A stretch of 64,000 nucleotides of DNA from Emticicia aquatilis (lineage in GTDB: Bacteria > Bacteroidota > Bacteroidia > Cytophagales > Spirosomataceae), in NCBI RefSeq assembly GCF_014644295.1, contig NZ_BMKK01000001.1, positions 496,001 to 560,000 of the forward strand, given 5' to 3'. The notes beneath the pieces are model-generated. The model did not search any database and was not told the DNA's origin. It saw nothing but the letters and a program-made list of their open reading frames with translations. Shown here one piece after another: positions 19,178 through 28,452 of this stretch; position 1 is the first letter of the stretch; each line of letters starts with the position of its first letter. The position numbers were made by a program, and so were the translations under genes.

Positions 19178-19360
19178 GTCCCAGAGGGACGGTTTAATAT
19201 TATAGCGGTGGGTTTTAACCCACTGAAATAATCCAATCGTGTATTTATGAATTCCGTAGGGATGGCATATTTAATATGCTCCGAACCTACGGTTCTTATT
19301 GTTATTGTTTTTTCGATGGGTTGAAACCCATCTCTACAATATTTGTTGTCCCGATGGGAC
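19178..19360. repeat. Array of five consecutive hairpins
   Basis: Five perfect stems follow each other: GTCCC-N3-GGGAC (19178-19190); GTGGGTT/AACCCAC (19208-19223); CCGTAGG/CCTACGG (19254-19292) with an inner GCATAT/ATATGC; GATGGGTT/AACCCATC (19315-19332); and GTCCC-N3-GGGAC (19348-19360). The two outer stems are the same, so the array is bracketed. It occupies the spacer between the DUF4432 and cupin genes. Confidence 0.85.
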
Positions 19361-19372
19361 TTTTTACGTAGT

Positions 19373-20401
19373 CTATTTTTCAATAACCCTCACTTCTAAA
19401 TCAAAACTTCTTGTTTCATAAGAATCCAGAAAAATTAATTCTTTATTGGCTCTTGCTTGGGCTTGTCCAATTGGAGGATTGGTGGCGGGTTCGATGCCTG
19501 TGACATACTCACCTTTGCCCCAATGTTGCCAATTAACTAAGTGTGGTAATTGGTCTTTTTTGAAATTAATCTCTACTCTCAGACCAATTTTTTCATTGTG
19601 AAGTCCTGCAACGCACATTCCTTGCTTATCGACATCTGGGTCGATAAATACTACTTCTTCACCAGTACCGAGATGGTCGTCGATGGGTGATGGACAGGTT
19701 TTAAAATCGTTTCCTTCTTTGAAAATCTTGGCATTTTCATCGCCAAAACGGGGTTTCCATTTTCCTTCCCAAAGTATTTTTGTACCTTCATCAACCATCG
19801 GATAACCAAAGTTGAAATGATACATCAGCATCAGCGGAGCGGGCGTGTTTCCTCGATTGATAACCTCATCGTGAATTTTGAGCATTGGCTCACCAAGAAC
19901 CCCAGAAATTGTTCTTCTCAATTCGAGACTTGGTCCAAAAACTTTGGTTTCTTTGATAATTCCTGTGATACTCATTTCCATTTTTCCCACAACAGGGTCG
20001 GGTTGAACAATGGAAATAATTTCGGCTGGAAGATTTGAGATGTTTCCATGAATACCTCTTTCGCCAAACTCATCTTTTTCGGGGCCACCCACGTGCGAAA
20101 GTCCGCAAGTCGCTAAGAGTCCACCACCAAAGGTTTTTAGCCAATCAATTCCTCGGTCTGAGTTGGGTTGTGGAGCGTTAAATCCACCATGACTGAGCCA
20201 TGCCAAGCTATGTTGGTTGTAGAACGCCTCAGCGATGTCCATTCCTCTATCAATGACCACTTTATATCTCAGCCCAGTTCCTGTATTTATCCAAGCGATA
20301 CGATTTCCACGACATAAACCATTGTCAAGAACGGAAGTTTCGATGCCCCCCATTTGGGCATGATTTGAGATTTTATCTTTATAATTTTGAATTCCGCTCA
20401 T
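19373..20401 (-). CDS. DUF4432 (aldose 1-epimerase-like) protein
   Basis: This 342-aa protein is recognised by its N-terminal pattern (GNRIAWINTGTGLRYKVVIDRGMDIAEA) as the DUF4432 family, which has a galactose mutarotase-like beta-sandwich fold. Motifs HDEVINRG and LMLMYHFNFGYP carry the conserved Asp/Glu/His residues of that fold. Family members cluster with sugar isomerases and dehydrogenases and likely epimerise or bind a sugar. Cytoplasmic, no signal peptide. Only 36 bp separate it from the downstream hydrolase gene region. Confidence 0.8.
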   Translation of the reverse strand: MSGIQNYKDKISNHAQMGGIETSVLDNGLCRGNRIAWINTGTGLRYKVVIDRGMDIAEAFYNQHSLAWLSHGGFNAPQPNSDRGIDWLKTFGGGLLATCGLSHVGGPEKDEFGERGIHGNISNLPAEIISIVQPDPVVGKMEMSITGIIKETKVFGPSLELRRTISGVLGEPMLKIHDEVINRGNTPAPLMLMYHFNFGYPMVDEGTKILWEGKWKPRFGDENAKIFKEGNDFKTCPSPIDDHLGTGEEVVFIDPDVDKQGMCVAGLHNEKIGLRVEINFKKDQLPHLVNWQHWGKGEYVTGIEPATNPPIGQAQARANKELIFLDSYETRSFDLEVRVIEK

Positions 20402-20437
20402 TGAAAATTCATTGACAAAGTTTTTAATTTGAACCTA

Positions 20438-21247
20438 TTAATGACCTAAAAACCAGTCTGTAACCCGAGTATTAAAATCTTCCACGTTTTCAAAATGGAA
20501 GGCATGACCCGCTTTTTCGTAAAGGAAAAGCTCGGCATTGGGCATTGTCGCCACAATTTCATTGGCCATCCACTCGGGTGTAAAAATATCTTCTTTACCA
20601 CCGATTACGAGAGTTGGCTGCAAAACTGAACTTAACTCAGCAAGCACAGAATGATTGATACATGCCGCCGCCTGACCTTTTAGTCCATGAAGTGGTTGTG
20701 GGTTTGGGTCTAAATGAGCACTTTTTCGACCTTCTTCCAGTTCGGTTGCAAACTTTTCATCGTCCCATGAAGCTTTTGAGTAAATCAATAGTTGAATATA
20801 AAGACTGAATTCTTCGGGACTAAACTTTGCTTTACAATTGACAATATGCTGAAAAATGCCTTTGGCGGCATTGTCACAACGAGCCCACGGACACATCAAT
20901 ACCAAAGATTTTACTTTTTCGGGGTGTCTGATTGCCAATTGCTGAGCAATGGTACTTCCCATTGAACAGCCTATTATGTGGGCATTTTCGATGTTAAGTT
21001 CATCAAGCAGACCTGCATAATCATCGGCCATCATTGCCGTTGAGTAATCGCCTTCAGGTTTATCAGTTAAGCCAACGCCACGATTATCTCCGATGATACA
21101 TCTAAAATGTTTCTCGAAATAAGCAGCGTGTGGCTCCCAAACAGCACCAGCGGCCGTAATTCCCATTATCATTAAAAGAGGTGGTGCGGAGCTTGAACCA
21201 CGTTCTTCGTAGTAAAAATTGATTCCGTTTGTTTGTACGAATGGCAT
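20438..21247 (-). CDS. Alpha/beta hydrolase
   Basis: A 269-aa single-domain alpha/beta hydrolase. Catalytic triad by motif: S95 in GCSMGS, D220 in GGKEDIF, H248 in AGHAFHFE. The oxyanion-side MIMGITAAGAVW is at 27-39. The frame begins with a TTG at 21256; the ATG at 21247 is taken as the start, 9 nt after the stop of the upstream gene. The substrate is unknown; an ester or lactone from the sugar pathway (for example a sugar lactone) is a reasonable guess. Confidence 0.85.
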   Translation of the reverse strand: MPFVQTNGINFYYEERGSSSAPPLLMIMGITAAGAVWEPHAAYFEKHFRCIIGDNRGVGLTDKPEGDYSTAMMADDYAGLLDELNIENAHIIGCSMGSTIAQQLAIRHPEKVKSLVLMCPWARCDNAAKGIFQHIVNCKAKFSPEEFSLYIQLLIYSKASWDDEKFATELEEGRKSAHLDPNPQPLHGLKGQAAACINHSVLAELSSVLQPTLVIGGKEDIFTPEWMANEIVATMPNAELFLYEKAGHAFHFENVEDFNTRVTDWFLGH

Positions 21248-21256
21248 ACAAGTCAA

Positions 21257-22084
21257 CTATTTTAGGTTAGGAATTAGGTCGTTTAATATCCAATTTCCAT
21301 CATGAAGAGTTACGAAATCTGGGTCTTCTAAGGCCTCTTCGCCCTCGTCTTCACAAATAATCCAACCTTTGTAATTTATATCTTTGAGCCATTGAGTAAT
21401 CGAAAGAAGGTCAACTTTTCCTTTGCCCATTAAAGCAAATTCGGGTTCACCATTCCAGTCTTTGTAATGAACATGATTGATGAGCGAGGCATATTCTTTC
21501 ATTTTTTCGAGTGGATTCATATCGCCATTGATGATATGACCAACGTCGGGTGTCCAGCCAGTTACTGTGCTATCCAATGATTCTAAAACTACTTTATAAT
21601 CTGACTCTGTGCGAATGATTGAACTGTGCGGAGAATTAGGGTGAAAACTACAAGGAATGCCTTTTTCTGCTGCTCTCTTTGAAACCGTATTGACGATATT
21701 CACTAAATTTCGCTGGCGATTTTCTAAATCGTGGCGACCTGTTGGAATTTGAACCGTATTTAAAACAGCTCCAGGAAAACGCTCCAGCAATGCAATGGCA
21801 TTATTAGCAATTTGTTTTTCGTTTTCAGATTCTTCCGTTCCATTCCATTCTAAAGCCAATGCAAGAGCGGCCAGTTCGATGCCTTGTTCTTTTAGTTTTG
21901 CCTCCAAACGGTCGGCATTAACCAAATCGCCCATCCAAGTAAAAATTGGTTGAATGCCCGTGAAACCTGCTTTGGCAATCACTTCTATCATGTGACCCAA
22001 TCGCCCTTGGTGCGTTTGGCCGTTGCCACTCATAAACCATGTATAAACTTCCGAACCAAATCGAAAAGGCAATTTTGCTTTCAT
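21257..22084 (-). CDS. Sugar isomerase/epimerase, TIM barrel (second of three)
   Basis: A 275-aa xylose isomerase-like TIM-barrel protein resembling inosose dehydratase/IolE-type members. Putative metal ligands lie in SFHPN (His), WTPDVGH (Asp), HVHYKD (His) and ICEDEGE (Glu). Cytoplasmic. It is tightly linked to the hydrolase gene downstream (9 nt). Likely handles a keto-sugar or related polyol; the reaction is not determinable from sequence. Confidence 0.78.
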   Translation of the reverse strand: MKAKLPFRFGSEVYTWFMSGNGQTHQGRLGHMIEVIAKAGFTGIQPIFTWMGDLVNADRLEAKLKEQGIELAALALALEWNGTEESENEKQIANNAIALLERFPGAVLNTVQIPTGRHDLENRQRNLVNIVNTVSKRAAEKGIPCSFHPNSPHSSIIRTESDYKVVLESLDSTVTGWTPDVGHIINGDMNPLEKMKEYASLINHVHYKDWNGEPEFALMGKGKVDLLSITQWLKDINYKGWIICEDEGEEALEDPDFVTLHDGNWILNDLIPNLK

Positions 22085-22094
22085 TTTTGTATTG

Positions 22095-22253
22095 GGTGAA
22101 TAGTTGTTTGTTACTTGTTATTGGTAGAATGGTTACTGGTTTACGGCTATTAATTACTAACGAATGCTTATTTTGATATTTAATTAACTGATAGTCACCA
22201 ACTTAAAACATAAAAAAACAATAAGTAACAAATAACCAATTTCCAGTAACTAA
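22095..22253. repeat. Imperfect inverted repeat of GTTACT/AGTAAC words
   Basis: GTTACTTGTTATTGG and GGTTACTGG on the left face AATAAGTAACAAATAACCAA and CCAGTAACTAATC on the right. Fills the spacer between the two TIM-barrel genes. Confidence 0.5.
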
Positions 22254-23105
22254 TCACAATCCATGTTTTTGACACATTTCCTTAATAAATTTCAAACCAC
22301 CTTCGGCAATGTGCCACGGGTCGTTATATTCTCGCCATACGTTGATGGCATTGGCAAAATCTGGGTCATTTCTTGAAAAAGCTTCAATCGTTAGCCAGCC
22401 TTTATAGTTTGCGGCAGATAATGCGGCAAAAGCATCATCAAAAGGAACGTGTCCGTCACCGGGAGTACCTCGGTCGTTTTCGCTGATATGTACGTGGCTC
22501 AAATACGGAGCAATGGTATTGATTGCCGTTGCGTATTTTTTCTCCTCGATATTGGCGTGGTGCGTATCAAACATGGCTCTAACATTCGGGTGGTTAACCA
22601 TTGTTATCAATTTTGATAATTGTTCCATCGTGTTGCACAAATAGCACTCAAAACGATTGAGGGCTTCGGGAGCTAAAATGATGTTGGCTTGCTTGGCGTG
22701 TTCGCCTGCTTGATATAAAATTTCGGCAGCTCTTTTATACTCTTCGTCGAGAGCAGGATGAGCCTCAAAATGTGCATGAGCAGAATGAAAAGGCCCACAG
22801 AGAACCGTCGAACCTAAATCATAAGAGCGGTCGATTGCCCATTTTATTCGGTCTAAACCTTTCTGACGCACACTTGCTGACTCATTGATTGGATTGGCAT
22901 CGGGGCTAACAACTGTGACCGTTGTAACTTCTAAACCAAGTTCTTTCGAGTGTTTACCTACTACTTTATACGCATTTTCGTCAGCTGCACCCACAAAATA
23001 CTCTACGCCATCATAACCAATGGTTTTTAATCTTTCAATAATCGGAAATAATTCCTCTGAAACATTGGCTGACCATGCCAAAACATTGAATCCTATTTTA
23101 TTCAT
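22254..23105 (-). CDS. D-tagatose/D-psicose 3-epimerase-family TIM barrel (first of three)
   Basis: This 283-aa protein has the ligand set of ketose 3-epimerases: E147, D180, H206 and E241. It also has the substrate-side E153 in the LNRFE motif, H183 in FDTHHAN and R212 in ENDRGTPG. These features fit the D-tagatose 3-epimerase group, which inverts C3 of free ketoses and works on several sugars. The gene follows the DUF1080 gene in the run. Cytoplasmic. The family call is firmer than for the other two TIM barrels, but the sugar is unknown. Confidence 0.82.
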   Translation of the reverse strand: MNKIGFNVLAWSANVSEELFPIIERLKTIGYDGVEYFVGAADENAYKVVGKHSKELGLEVTTVTVVSPDANPINESASVRQKGLDRIKWAIDRSYDLGSTVLCGPFHSAHAHFEAHPALDEEYKRAAEILYQAGEHAKQANIILAPEALNRFECYLCNTMEQLSKLITMVNHPNVRAMFDTHHANIEEKKYATAINTIAPYLSHVHISENDRGTPGDGHVPFDDAFAALSAANYKGWLTIEAFSRNDPDFANAINVWREYNDPWHIAEGGLKFIKEMCQKHGL

Positions 23106-23107
23106 AT

Positions 23108-23205
23108 ATTAGATATTAGACATGAGACAAAAGACAAGAGAATTTATTTGAAAATGAAACCTTTAGAAAAATCTCATGTCTCTTGTCTTTTCTCTCTTGT
23201 CTTAT
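23108..23205. repeat. Imperfect inverted repeat, family B
   Basis: AGATATTAGACATGAGACAAAAGACAAGAGAA-like words on the left face TCTCATGTCTCTTGTCTTTTCTC on the right. Shares its words with the spacer repeat at 16676-16745. Confidence 0.55.
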
Positions 23206-23978
23206 TTCAATTCTTTAATTCTTAAATTACGATATTGCACTTTCATGGGTGGACCTACGTGAACCTGTACGCCCAAAATACCTTTTGATTTTCCATTTAC
23301 TAAATCATTGTCGGTTACATCGCTCATCAGAATATCGTTGATGTAATGCTGTAAACGATTGCCTTTGATTATTAGATGAAAAGTATTCCAATCTTGCTTA
23401 TTTATTTTGGTTTTCAGAGCCTCATTTTCACCTAAACTTCCTGTTACTTTGAGGTCGGTCCAAGCATTTTTTTGTACTTTTTTACGAACCTCTTCGAGAG
23501 TCATCGGATTTTCTTGTGGGTTTATTGTGGTAATCTGACCACGATATGCCAAGGTTGTACGACCACGCTCTTCGTAGTTTTGACCTGTATAAGTATTATT
23601 TCCATCAATATCGGCCTGATAACCTCGCAAAGCGTAGGGAATATCGGGCAGCTTAACGCTGCGATAATTAATACCAGAATTGCCTTTTTCGGTAATATTA
23701 AACTCTCCTTTTAACTCAAAATCGGCTGGTTCGCCTCCTTTCCATGTGATAAAAGAATTGGTTTTGAGCAAAGTTTCGGGAGTGATTTCGCCCACTAAAT
23801 TGCCGTTTTCTACTCGCCAATATTTAGTGTCACCTTCCCAACCATTAAGCGTTTTTCCATCGAAAATTGACTTGAAACCCTTTTCACTTTGAGCGGTATT
23901 TGAAACTTTACAACCAACTGCCAAGATAGCAATTACAACTGCAATATTCCAATATTTTATAGTATTTTTTGTTGTCAT
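23202..23978 (-). CDS. DUF1080 lipoprotein (3-keto-disaccharide hydrolase family)
   Basis: A 258-aa protein with lipobox LAVGC (Cys23) and one DUF1080 jelly-roll domain (SIFDGKTLNGWEG near residue 37, then NSGINYRS and RNLRIKEL at the end). The family has a concanavalin-like lectin/glucanase fold; members are now annotated as 3-keto-disaccharide or 3-keto-glycoside hydrolases, which cleave glycosides after oxidation at C3. As a lipoprotein it should act in the periplasm or at the outer membrane. Its neighbours, a propeller/cytochrome c protein upstream and sugar isomerases downstream, fit an oxidise-then-cleave scheme. Confidence 0.85.
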   Translation of the reverse strand: MTTKNTIKYWNIAVVIAILAVGCKVSNTAQSEKGFKSIFDGKTLNGWEGDTKYWRVENGNLVGEITPETLLKTNSFITWKGGEPADFELKGEFNITEKGNSGINYRSVKLPDIPYALRGYQADIDGNNTYTGQNYEERGRTTLAYRGQITTINPQENPMTLEEVRKKVQKNAWTDLKVTGSLGENEALKTKINKQDWNTFHLIIKGNRLQHYINDILMSDVTDNDLVNGKSKGILGVQVHVGPPMKVQYRNLRIKELK

Positions 23979-24117
23979 TGGTGTATGATTAAAAAAGAGG
24001 ATTCATGTTTTAATTTCTCTGTATCCGAACGCATTGACTTGATTTTAAATATGCCTGCCCAAATTCGTTGTTACTCCTTCAAACAAGCATATTAAACTTA
24101 ATCAAATCTACTTCTAA

Positions 24118-26796
24118 TTACTTTTTTGGTTTAAACATGGCGTTGTTTTCGTTTCCTCCAGCCATCAGATACGCCATTAAATCTTTCAATTCATCTTCGT
24201 TCAAGCTATTTATCAAACCACCAAACATAATTGATGCCGAAGACGGTTTTGATGAAACTACGTTCTTTTTCAAAACCTTCTCCAACTCATTCGGAGCATA
24301 CGGGTTCTGAGAAATGTAATAGGCCGTTTTATCTTCATTGATTAGACGTCCTACGATTGAGCTACCATCTTTGAGACTATAATAAGTAGCTGCATATTGG
24401 TCAGAAACCGTTTTATCAGGCATGATGATTGACTCCAACATATCTTTTGAAGAAAAACGGGTATATAATTGACTCAAATCTGGCCCAATTGCACCGCCAT
24501 CACCTCTCATAGCATGGCACATCTTACAGGTTGTGGCGGCAAACATGGCTTTTCCGTTTTCAAAATCTCGGTCGGTTAGGCCTTTTTCAACGATAGGTAA
24601 GGCATTTTCCATTCTCCAGTTTCTGCCAGGGCCTTTTGGTGCAGTTAACGAAATAAAATCATTACCATTTTTACTTAATCTTTCTGCACCAGCGAGTTTT
24701 TCAAAATAAGCCCTTTTATTATCAGGAACATTTTTCAAAGCCAGTTTTAAAGACCTATCCAAGAAACCGATGTAGCTATTTCCGCCTTTGTATTCAAAAG
24801 CTTTGTAATACCATTTAAAGTATTTGTCTTGAAGTTCGGGAGTCCAACCTTCTTTAGCTAAGCTCAACATAACGGCATAATACGTGTGTTGGGCTGGTGG
24901 AATATTGGCCAACATCGCAGCAATATCTTTCCCGTATTGAGGATTTCTTAGAATCAAATCGCTTGAAGCGGTGGCTGTTTCAACGTTGAGGGCATCGCTT
25001 CCTGGCTCGGTTTTAATATCCATCAAGGCCATTGTTTTTGCCACTGCTTCAGGTGCATCTAAATAAATCAACAATTTACTTAGTGAGCGATTTAGGTGTG
25101 CGGTATTAGCTGGGTAAAGTGGGTTTAGGTAAGCTATCACTTTTGGTTTAAGTGTTGCATCTGGCTGACCCATACGAAGGAATGCCAACTCAAATGCTCT
25201 CAATAAATCTAATTGTTGCGATTGTTGCAAAGCTTTGAAGTTTACGCCCAAAAGTGCATTTACGATTTCGTTTTTCTTAGAACCATCGCCCATGCGAATC
25301 AATGAAATCAATGACTGAGTTAGAGCAACTGGGTCTTTTTCTTTCAAAGCTAAATCTTGCCATTGTGCAACTGGTTGATGCTCCAATGCCAAACGTGCAG
25401 CATAACGAATGAATCTATCTGGACTTTTTAACTGAGGCCAAGCCGTAGCTACTGCGGCAGGGTTTGGTCCTCCAGTATGAAATTTCTCCAAACTTCTACG
25501 TAACGCATTGGCTGAGTTGATTGGTGCGGCAGCAATTGGAGCAGTGCTTTCGTTGCCCACGTAAGAAACACGGTATAAATCACAATCTAAGCGACGACCA
25601 CCAGTTAGGAAATACAAAGCACCATCGGGGCCAATCGCTCCATCAGTCAAAGGCAGTGGAATACCTGACAAAAACTCTTCTCTTTCACCCGTGAAACTTG
25701 AACCCGCTGGTTTGAGATGAATAGCGTGCATTACACCAAAAGTCCAGTCGAAGGCCAAGAGGGTATTTTTGTATTTTGCTGGAAATTTGGCGTCTTTCAA
25801 GTGTAATAAATTCGTAGGCGAACCTTGTCCGATATTGATGACTGGCGGAAGATTATCTGGGAATGTTGGCGACCATTTACTATTACCAGTTCTCCAACCA
25901 AATTCTGAAGCACTCGTAGCGTGAGTAATACGAGTCGGGCGATACCACGGCAAGCCGAAGTCCCATTCCATATCGGCATCATAGACAAACAAATCTCCGT
26001 TTGCATCAAAAGCCATATCGAACGCATTTCGGTAACCAGCACTTACCAGTTCCCATTTTTTACCTTCGGGGTCAAGGTTTGCAATCCAGCCGCCTGGAGC
26101 GTAGCGGTCGTTGGCGTGTCCACGAGGGTCTTTAATTAATGGAAACATTTGGTCTTCTTTCCAATTTGATGGCAGTCTATATGAATCCAATGGAGGAACA
26201 TCTGTATGGTTTCCATTAATAACATAAAGTGATTGTTTGTCAGGTGATAAAACAATACTGTGAGGGCCATGTTCGCCATCGCCAACGAGTTCTTTTAGCA
26301 AGGTAACTTTATCATATTGGTCATCATTATTAGTATCTTGAAGGCGATACAAACCACTTTTTTTAGTAAAAATCTTATTACCCTTACTATTATTAATCAT
26401 TACGTAAAGGCTATTGAAAGCATAGAGCAATCCGTGTGCATAGCCCATACCCATGGTGTCGGTAGCGGGGCCAACCTGTAATTTTTCAACATCCGATATT
26501 GAGATTTTGCCATCAACTGCGGGCATTTTCAAACGAAATAACTTACCATATTGGTCGGAGCAAATCATTCGACCTTTGTCATCGAAAGTCATTGATACCC
26601 AAGAACCTTGCTTGTTTTCAGAAGGGCTGTAAAGATGCTCGGCTTTAAACCCTGCTGGGTATTTTAACTTGTCAAGTTTAGGGTCTCCGGTAGTTACTGC
26701 GGACAAATTAGGTTCTTTGAGGAGAGTGAAAGAGGCGGCTGTTGCGACAGCGACCAATCCAATCCCCAGTTTAATGGAGTTTTGTCTTGAAAACAT
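24118..26796 (-). CDS. Beta-propeller/HEAT/cytochrome c dehydrogenase-like protein (PVC-type heme-binding region)
   Basis: From the ATG at 26796 the protein has 892 residues and a hydrophobic N-terminus (signal or anchor). A GTG/ATG pair 48-54 nt upstream would add a non-hydrophobic leader and is less likely. Residues about 35-420 form a soluble quinoprotein-like propeller (PAGFKAEHLY..., GDGEHGPHSIVLSPD, SAGYRNAFDMAFD). A HEAT-like helical stretch follows. The C-terminal cytochrome c domain has CKMCH at 757-761 and the layout of the putative heme-binding domain first described in Planctomycetes and Verrucomicrobia. Probable role: periplasmic oxidation of a sugar or glycoside, passing electrons to the heme. 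Which hydroxyl and which cofactor are unknown. Confidence 0.82.
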   Translation of the reverse strand: MFSRQNSIKLGIGLVAVATAASFTLLKEPNLSAVTTGDPKLDKLKYPAGFKAEHLYSPSENKQGSWVSMTFDDKGRMICSDQYGKLFRLKMPAVDGKISISDVEKLQVGPATDTMGMGYAHGLLYAFNSLYVMINNSKGNKIFTKKSGLYRLQDTNNDDQYDKVTLLKELVGDGEHGPHSIVLSPDKQSLYVINGNHTDVPPLDSYRLPSNWKEDQMFPLIKDPRGHANDRYAPGGWIANLDPEGKKWELVSAGYRNAFDMAFDANGDLFVYDADMEWDFGLPWYRPTRITHATSASEFGWRTGNSKWSPTFPDNLPPVINIGQGSPTNLLHLKDAKFPAKYKNTLLAFDWTFGVMHAIHLKPAGSSFTGEREEFLSGIPLPLTDGAIGPDGALYFLTGGRRLDCDLYRVSYVGNESTAPIAAAPINSANALRRSLEKFHTGGPNPAAVATAWPQLKSPDRFIRYAARLALEHQPVAQWQDLALKEKDPVALTQSLISLIRMGDGSKKNEIVNALLGVNFKALQQSQQLDLLRAFELAFLRMGQPDATLKPKVIAYLNPLYPANTAHLNRSLSKLLIYLDAPEAVAKTMALMDIKTEPGSDALNVETATASSDLILRNPQYGKDIAAMLANIPPAQHTYYAVMLSLAKEGWTPELQDKYFKWYYKAFEYKGGNSYIGFLDRSLKLALKNVPDNKRAYFEKLAGAERLSKNGNDFISLTAPKGPGRNWRMENALPIVEKGLTDRDFENGKAMFAATTCKMCHAMRGDGGAIGPDLSQLYTRFSSKDMLESIIMPDKTVSDQYAATYYSLKDGSSIVGRLINEDKTAYYISQNPYAPNELEKVLKKNVVSSKPSSASIMFGGLINSLNEDELKDLMAYLMAGGNENNAMFKPKK

Positions 26797-26921
26797 AATT
26801 AATGGAAGGGTTAAATATTTTTTTGTCGAATAGTGTAATTTCATCCCCACTTTGAATTACCAGTACATCATGAGTTGAAATTTTCTCACAATGTACTGAT
26901 AAAAAAGCTATTTTAAAAAAA

Positions 26922-28430
26922 TTAAAAATATGGCGATAAAGCTGCTTCGTCGGCTGGTAGTCCATACAATACACTAATGTTTGAGAAGGCATTACTACGC
27001 ACGGCTGCACCTTCTGGATAATAATATGCTACTGGATTAGCTTTTACTCTATTTCCGTAAGCCGTGATAACTTCAACGGCAGTTCCTGTGCGTACGAGGT
27101 CGAACCAACGTTTGTTTTCAAAGGCCAGTTCGCTTCTGCGGTCTTGGTAAATTTGAGTTCTTACGGCTGCTTGCGAAGTGGCAGTTGCAGCAGGTAAACC
27201 CGCACGTGAACGCACTTGATTAAGGAACGGCAAAGCTTCAGCCATTTTCCCTTGTTCGGTTAGTGCTTCGGCTAAGAATAATAAAGCCTCCGAATAGCGG
27301 TAAATTGGGAAATTATTACCTGTATTACCATGTAGAGAGTGTGTTTTAGCAAACTTCTTATTATAAGGAAATCTTTTATCTGCTCTTAAACTACCGCTGA
27401 TGGTTACATAGCCAATAGTTCCGTCCAATCGCTTATCGCCTTTTTCATAAGAAGCAATCAAATCAGGCGTTGGAGCTCCGTTGCCTTCGCCCGTTAGTGG
27501 TTGAGGATTTGATGTTCCTGTGATTGGCTTTAATTCATCTGGACTCATCGGGCGTGGCAAATAGTTATAAATAATTGCTCCGTTATAGCCCGATGCACCT
27601 TCTTGAAACTGTACTTCAAAGATTGACTCTGCATTATTTTTGTTTCCAGTATTTGTTGAGAAAGCATCATTGAAATCAGGCATCAGCTTGTATTCGTTGC
27701 TTGCTACTATTTCTTTCAATAATTTCTCTGCTTCAGCCCAGTTTTTACGCACCATATAGACATTCGCCAATAGCATTCTTGCAGTTCCCGAAGTAACTCT
27801 ACCTGCTTCTTGGGTTGATTTTGGTAATAACCCAGAAATAGCAGCCGTAGCGTCTTTGATAATTTGTGCATAAATTTCATCTACAGAAGCCAATGGCAAA
27901 GCTGCTTCCTGACGATTAGTTACAGGTGTTAGGTGCAAAGGCACTTTTCCGAAATACTGCACTAACTCAAAATAGGCGTATGCTCTAAGGAATTGAGCTT
28001 GGCCTTTCAGATTGTTTTTTGATGCCGCAGCAAAATCAACTGCATCAATCGACGTTAAAATTTGATTGGCACGGGCAATTATTTGAAAATCAAGACGATA
28101 CTGGTTCAAAACGTGCGTATTTGACGTAACGCCATTTGCGGTTGGCACCGCAAAATCGGCGATGTCTTCTTGTTGCTCGGTTGCTCCGAAGAGAATATTT
28201 CTATAATAATACGCATTATCAGAGTGCATTTCGCCCAAAAGCCATGCACGGTCGTTTACGATTGCTCGAAGCGGCACATAGTTAGCATTAACTGCCTGTT
28301 GAAAATCAGCTTCTTTTGTAAAGAATATGGCGGTACTGAGGTTAGTTTCTGGGACAACAGTCAAAAAGTCTTTATTACAACTCATTAAGCCCAAAAACAT
28401 AAACAGTGCTGTTGTTGTTATCTTTTTCAT
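26922..28430 (-). CDS. SusD/RagB family outer-membrane nutrient-binding lipoprotein
   Basis: A 502-aa protein with lipobox LMSC (Cys18) and the SusD layout: N-terminal FLTVVPETNLS, TPR-like helices (AQFLRAYAYFELVQYFG), and C-terminal SusD domain ending with the family's typical YPIP-like region. It sits over the SusC channel on the cell surface and captures an oligosaccharide or glycoside. Its gene lies 22 bp downstream of the SusC gene. Confidence 0.95.
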   Translation of the reverse strand: MKKITTTALFMFLGLMSCNKDFLTVVPETNLSTAIFFTKEADFQQAVNANYVPLRAIVNDRAWLLGEMHSDNAYYYRNILFGATEQQEDIADFAVPTANGVTSNTHVLNQYRLDFQIIARANQILTSIDAVDFAAASKNNLKGQAQFLRAYAYFELVQYFGKVPLHLTPVTNRQEAALPLASVDEIYAQIIKDATAAISGLLPKSTQEAGRVTSGTARMLLANVYMVRKNWAEAEKLLKEIVASNEYKLMPDFNDAFSTNTGNKNNAESIFEVQFQEGASGYNGAIIYNYLPRPMSPDELKPITGTSNPQPLTGEGNGAPTPDLIASYEKGDKRLDGTIGYVTISGSLRADKRFPYNKKFAKTHSLHGNTGNNFPIYRYSEALLFLAEALTEQGKMAEALPFLNQVRSRAGLPAATATSQAAVRTQIYQDRRSELAFENKRWFDLVRTGTAVEVITAYGNRVKANPVAYYYPEGAAVRSNAFSNISVLYGLPADEAALSPYF

Positions 28431-28452
28431 TATCTTACAGTAATTTCGTTAA

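Noticed and set aside
19168-19383. Short minus-strand frame of 71 codons in the hairpin array
   Set aside because: It simply crosses the five palindromes; no family resemblance and no plausible start.
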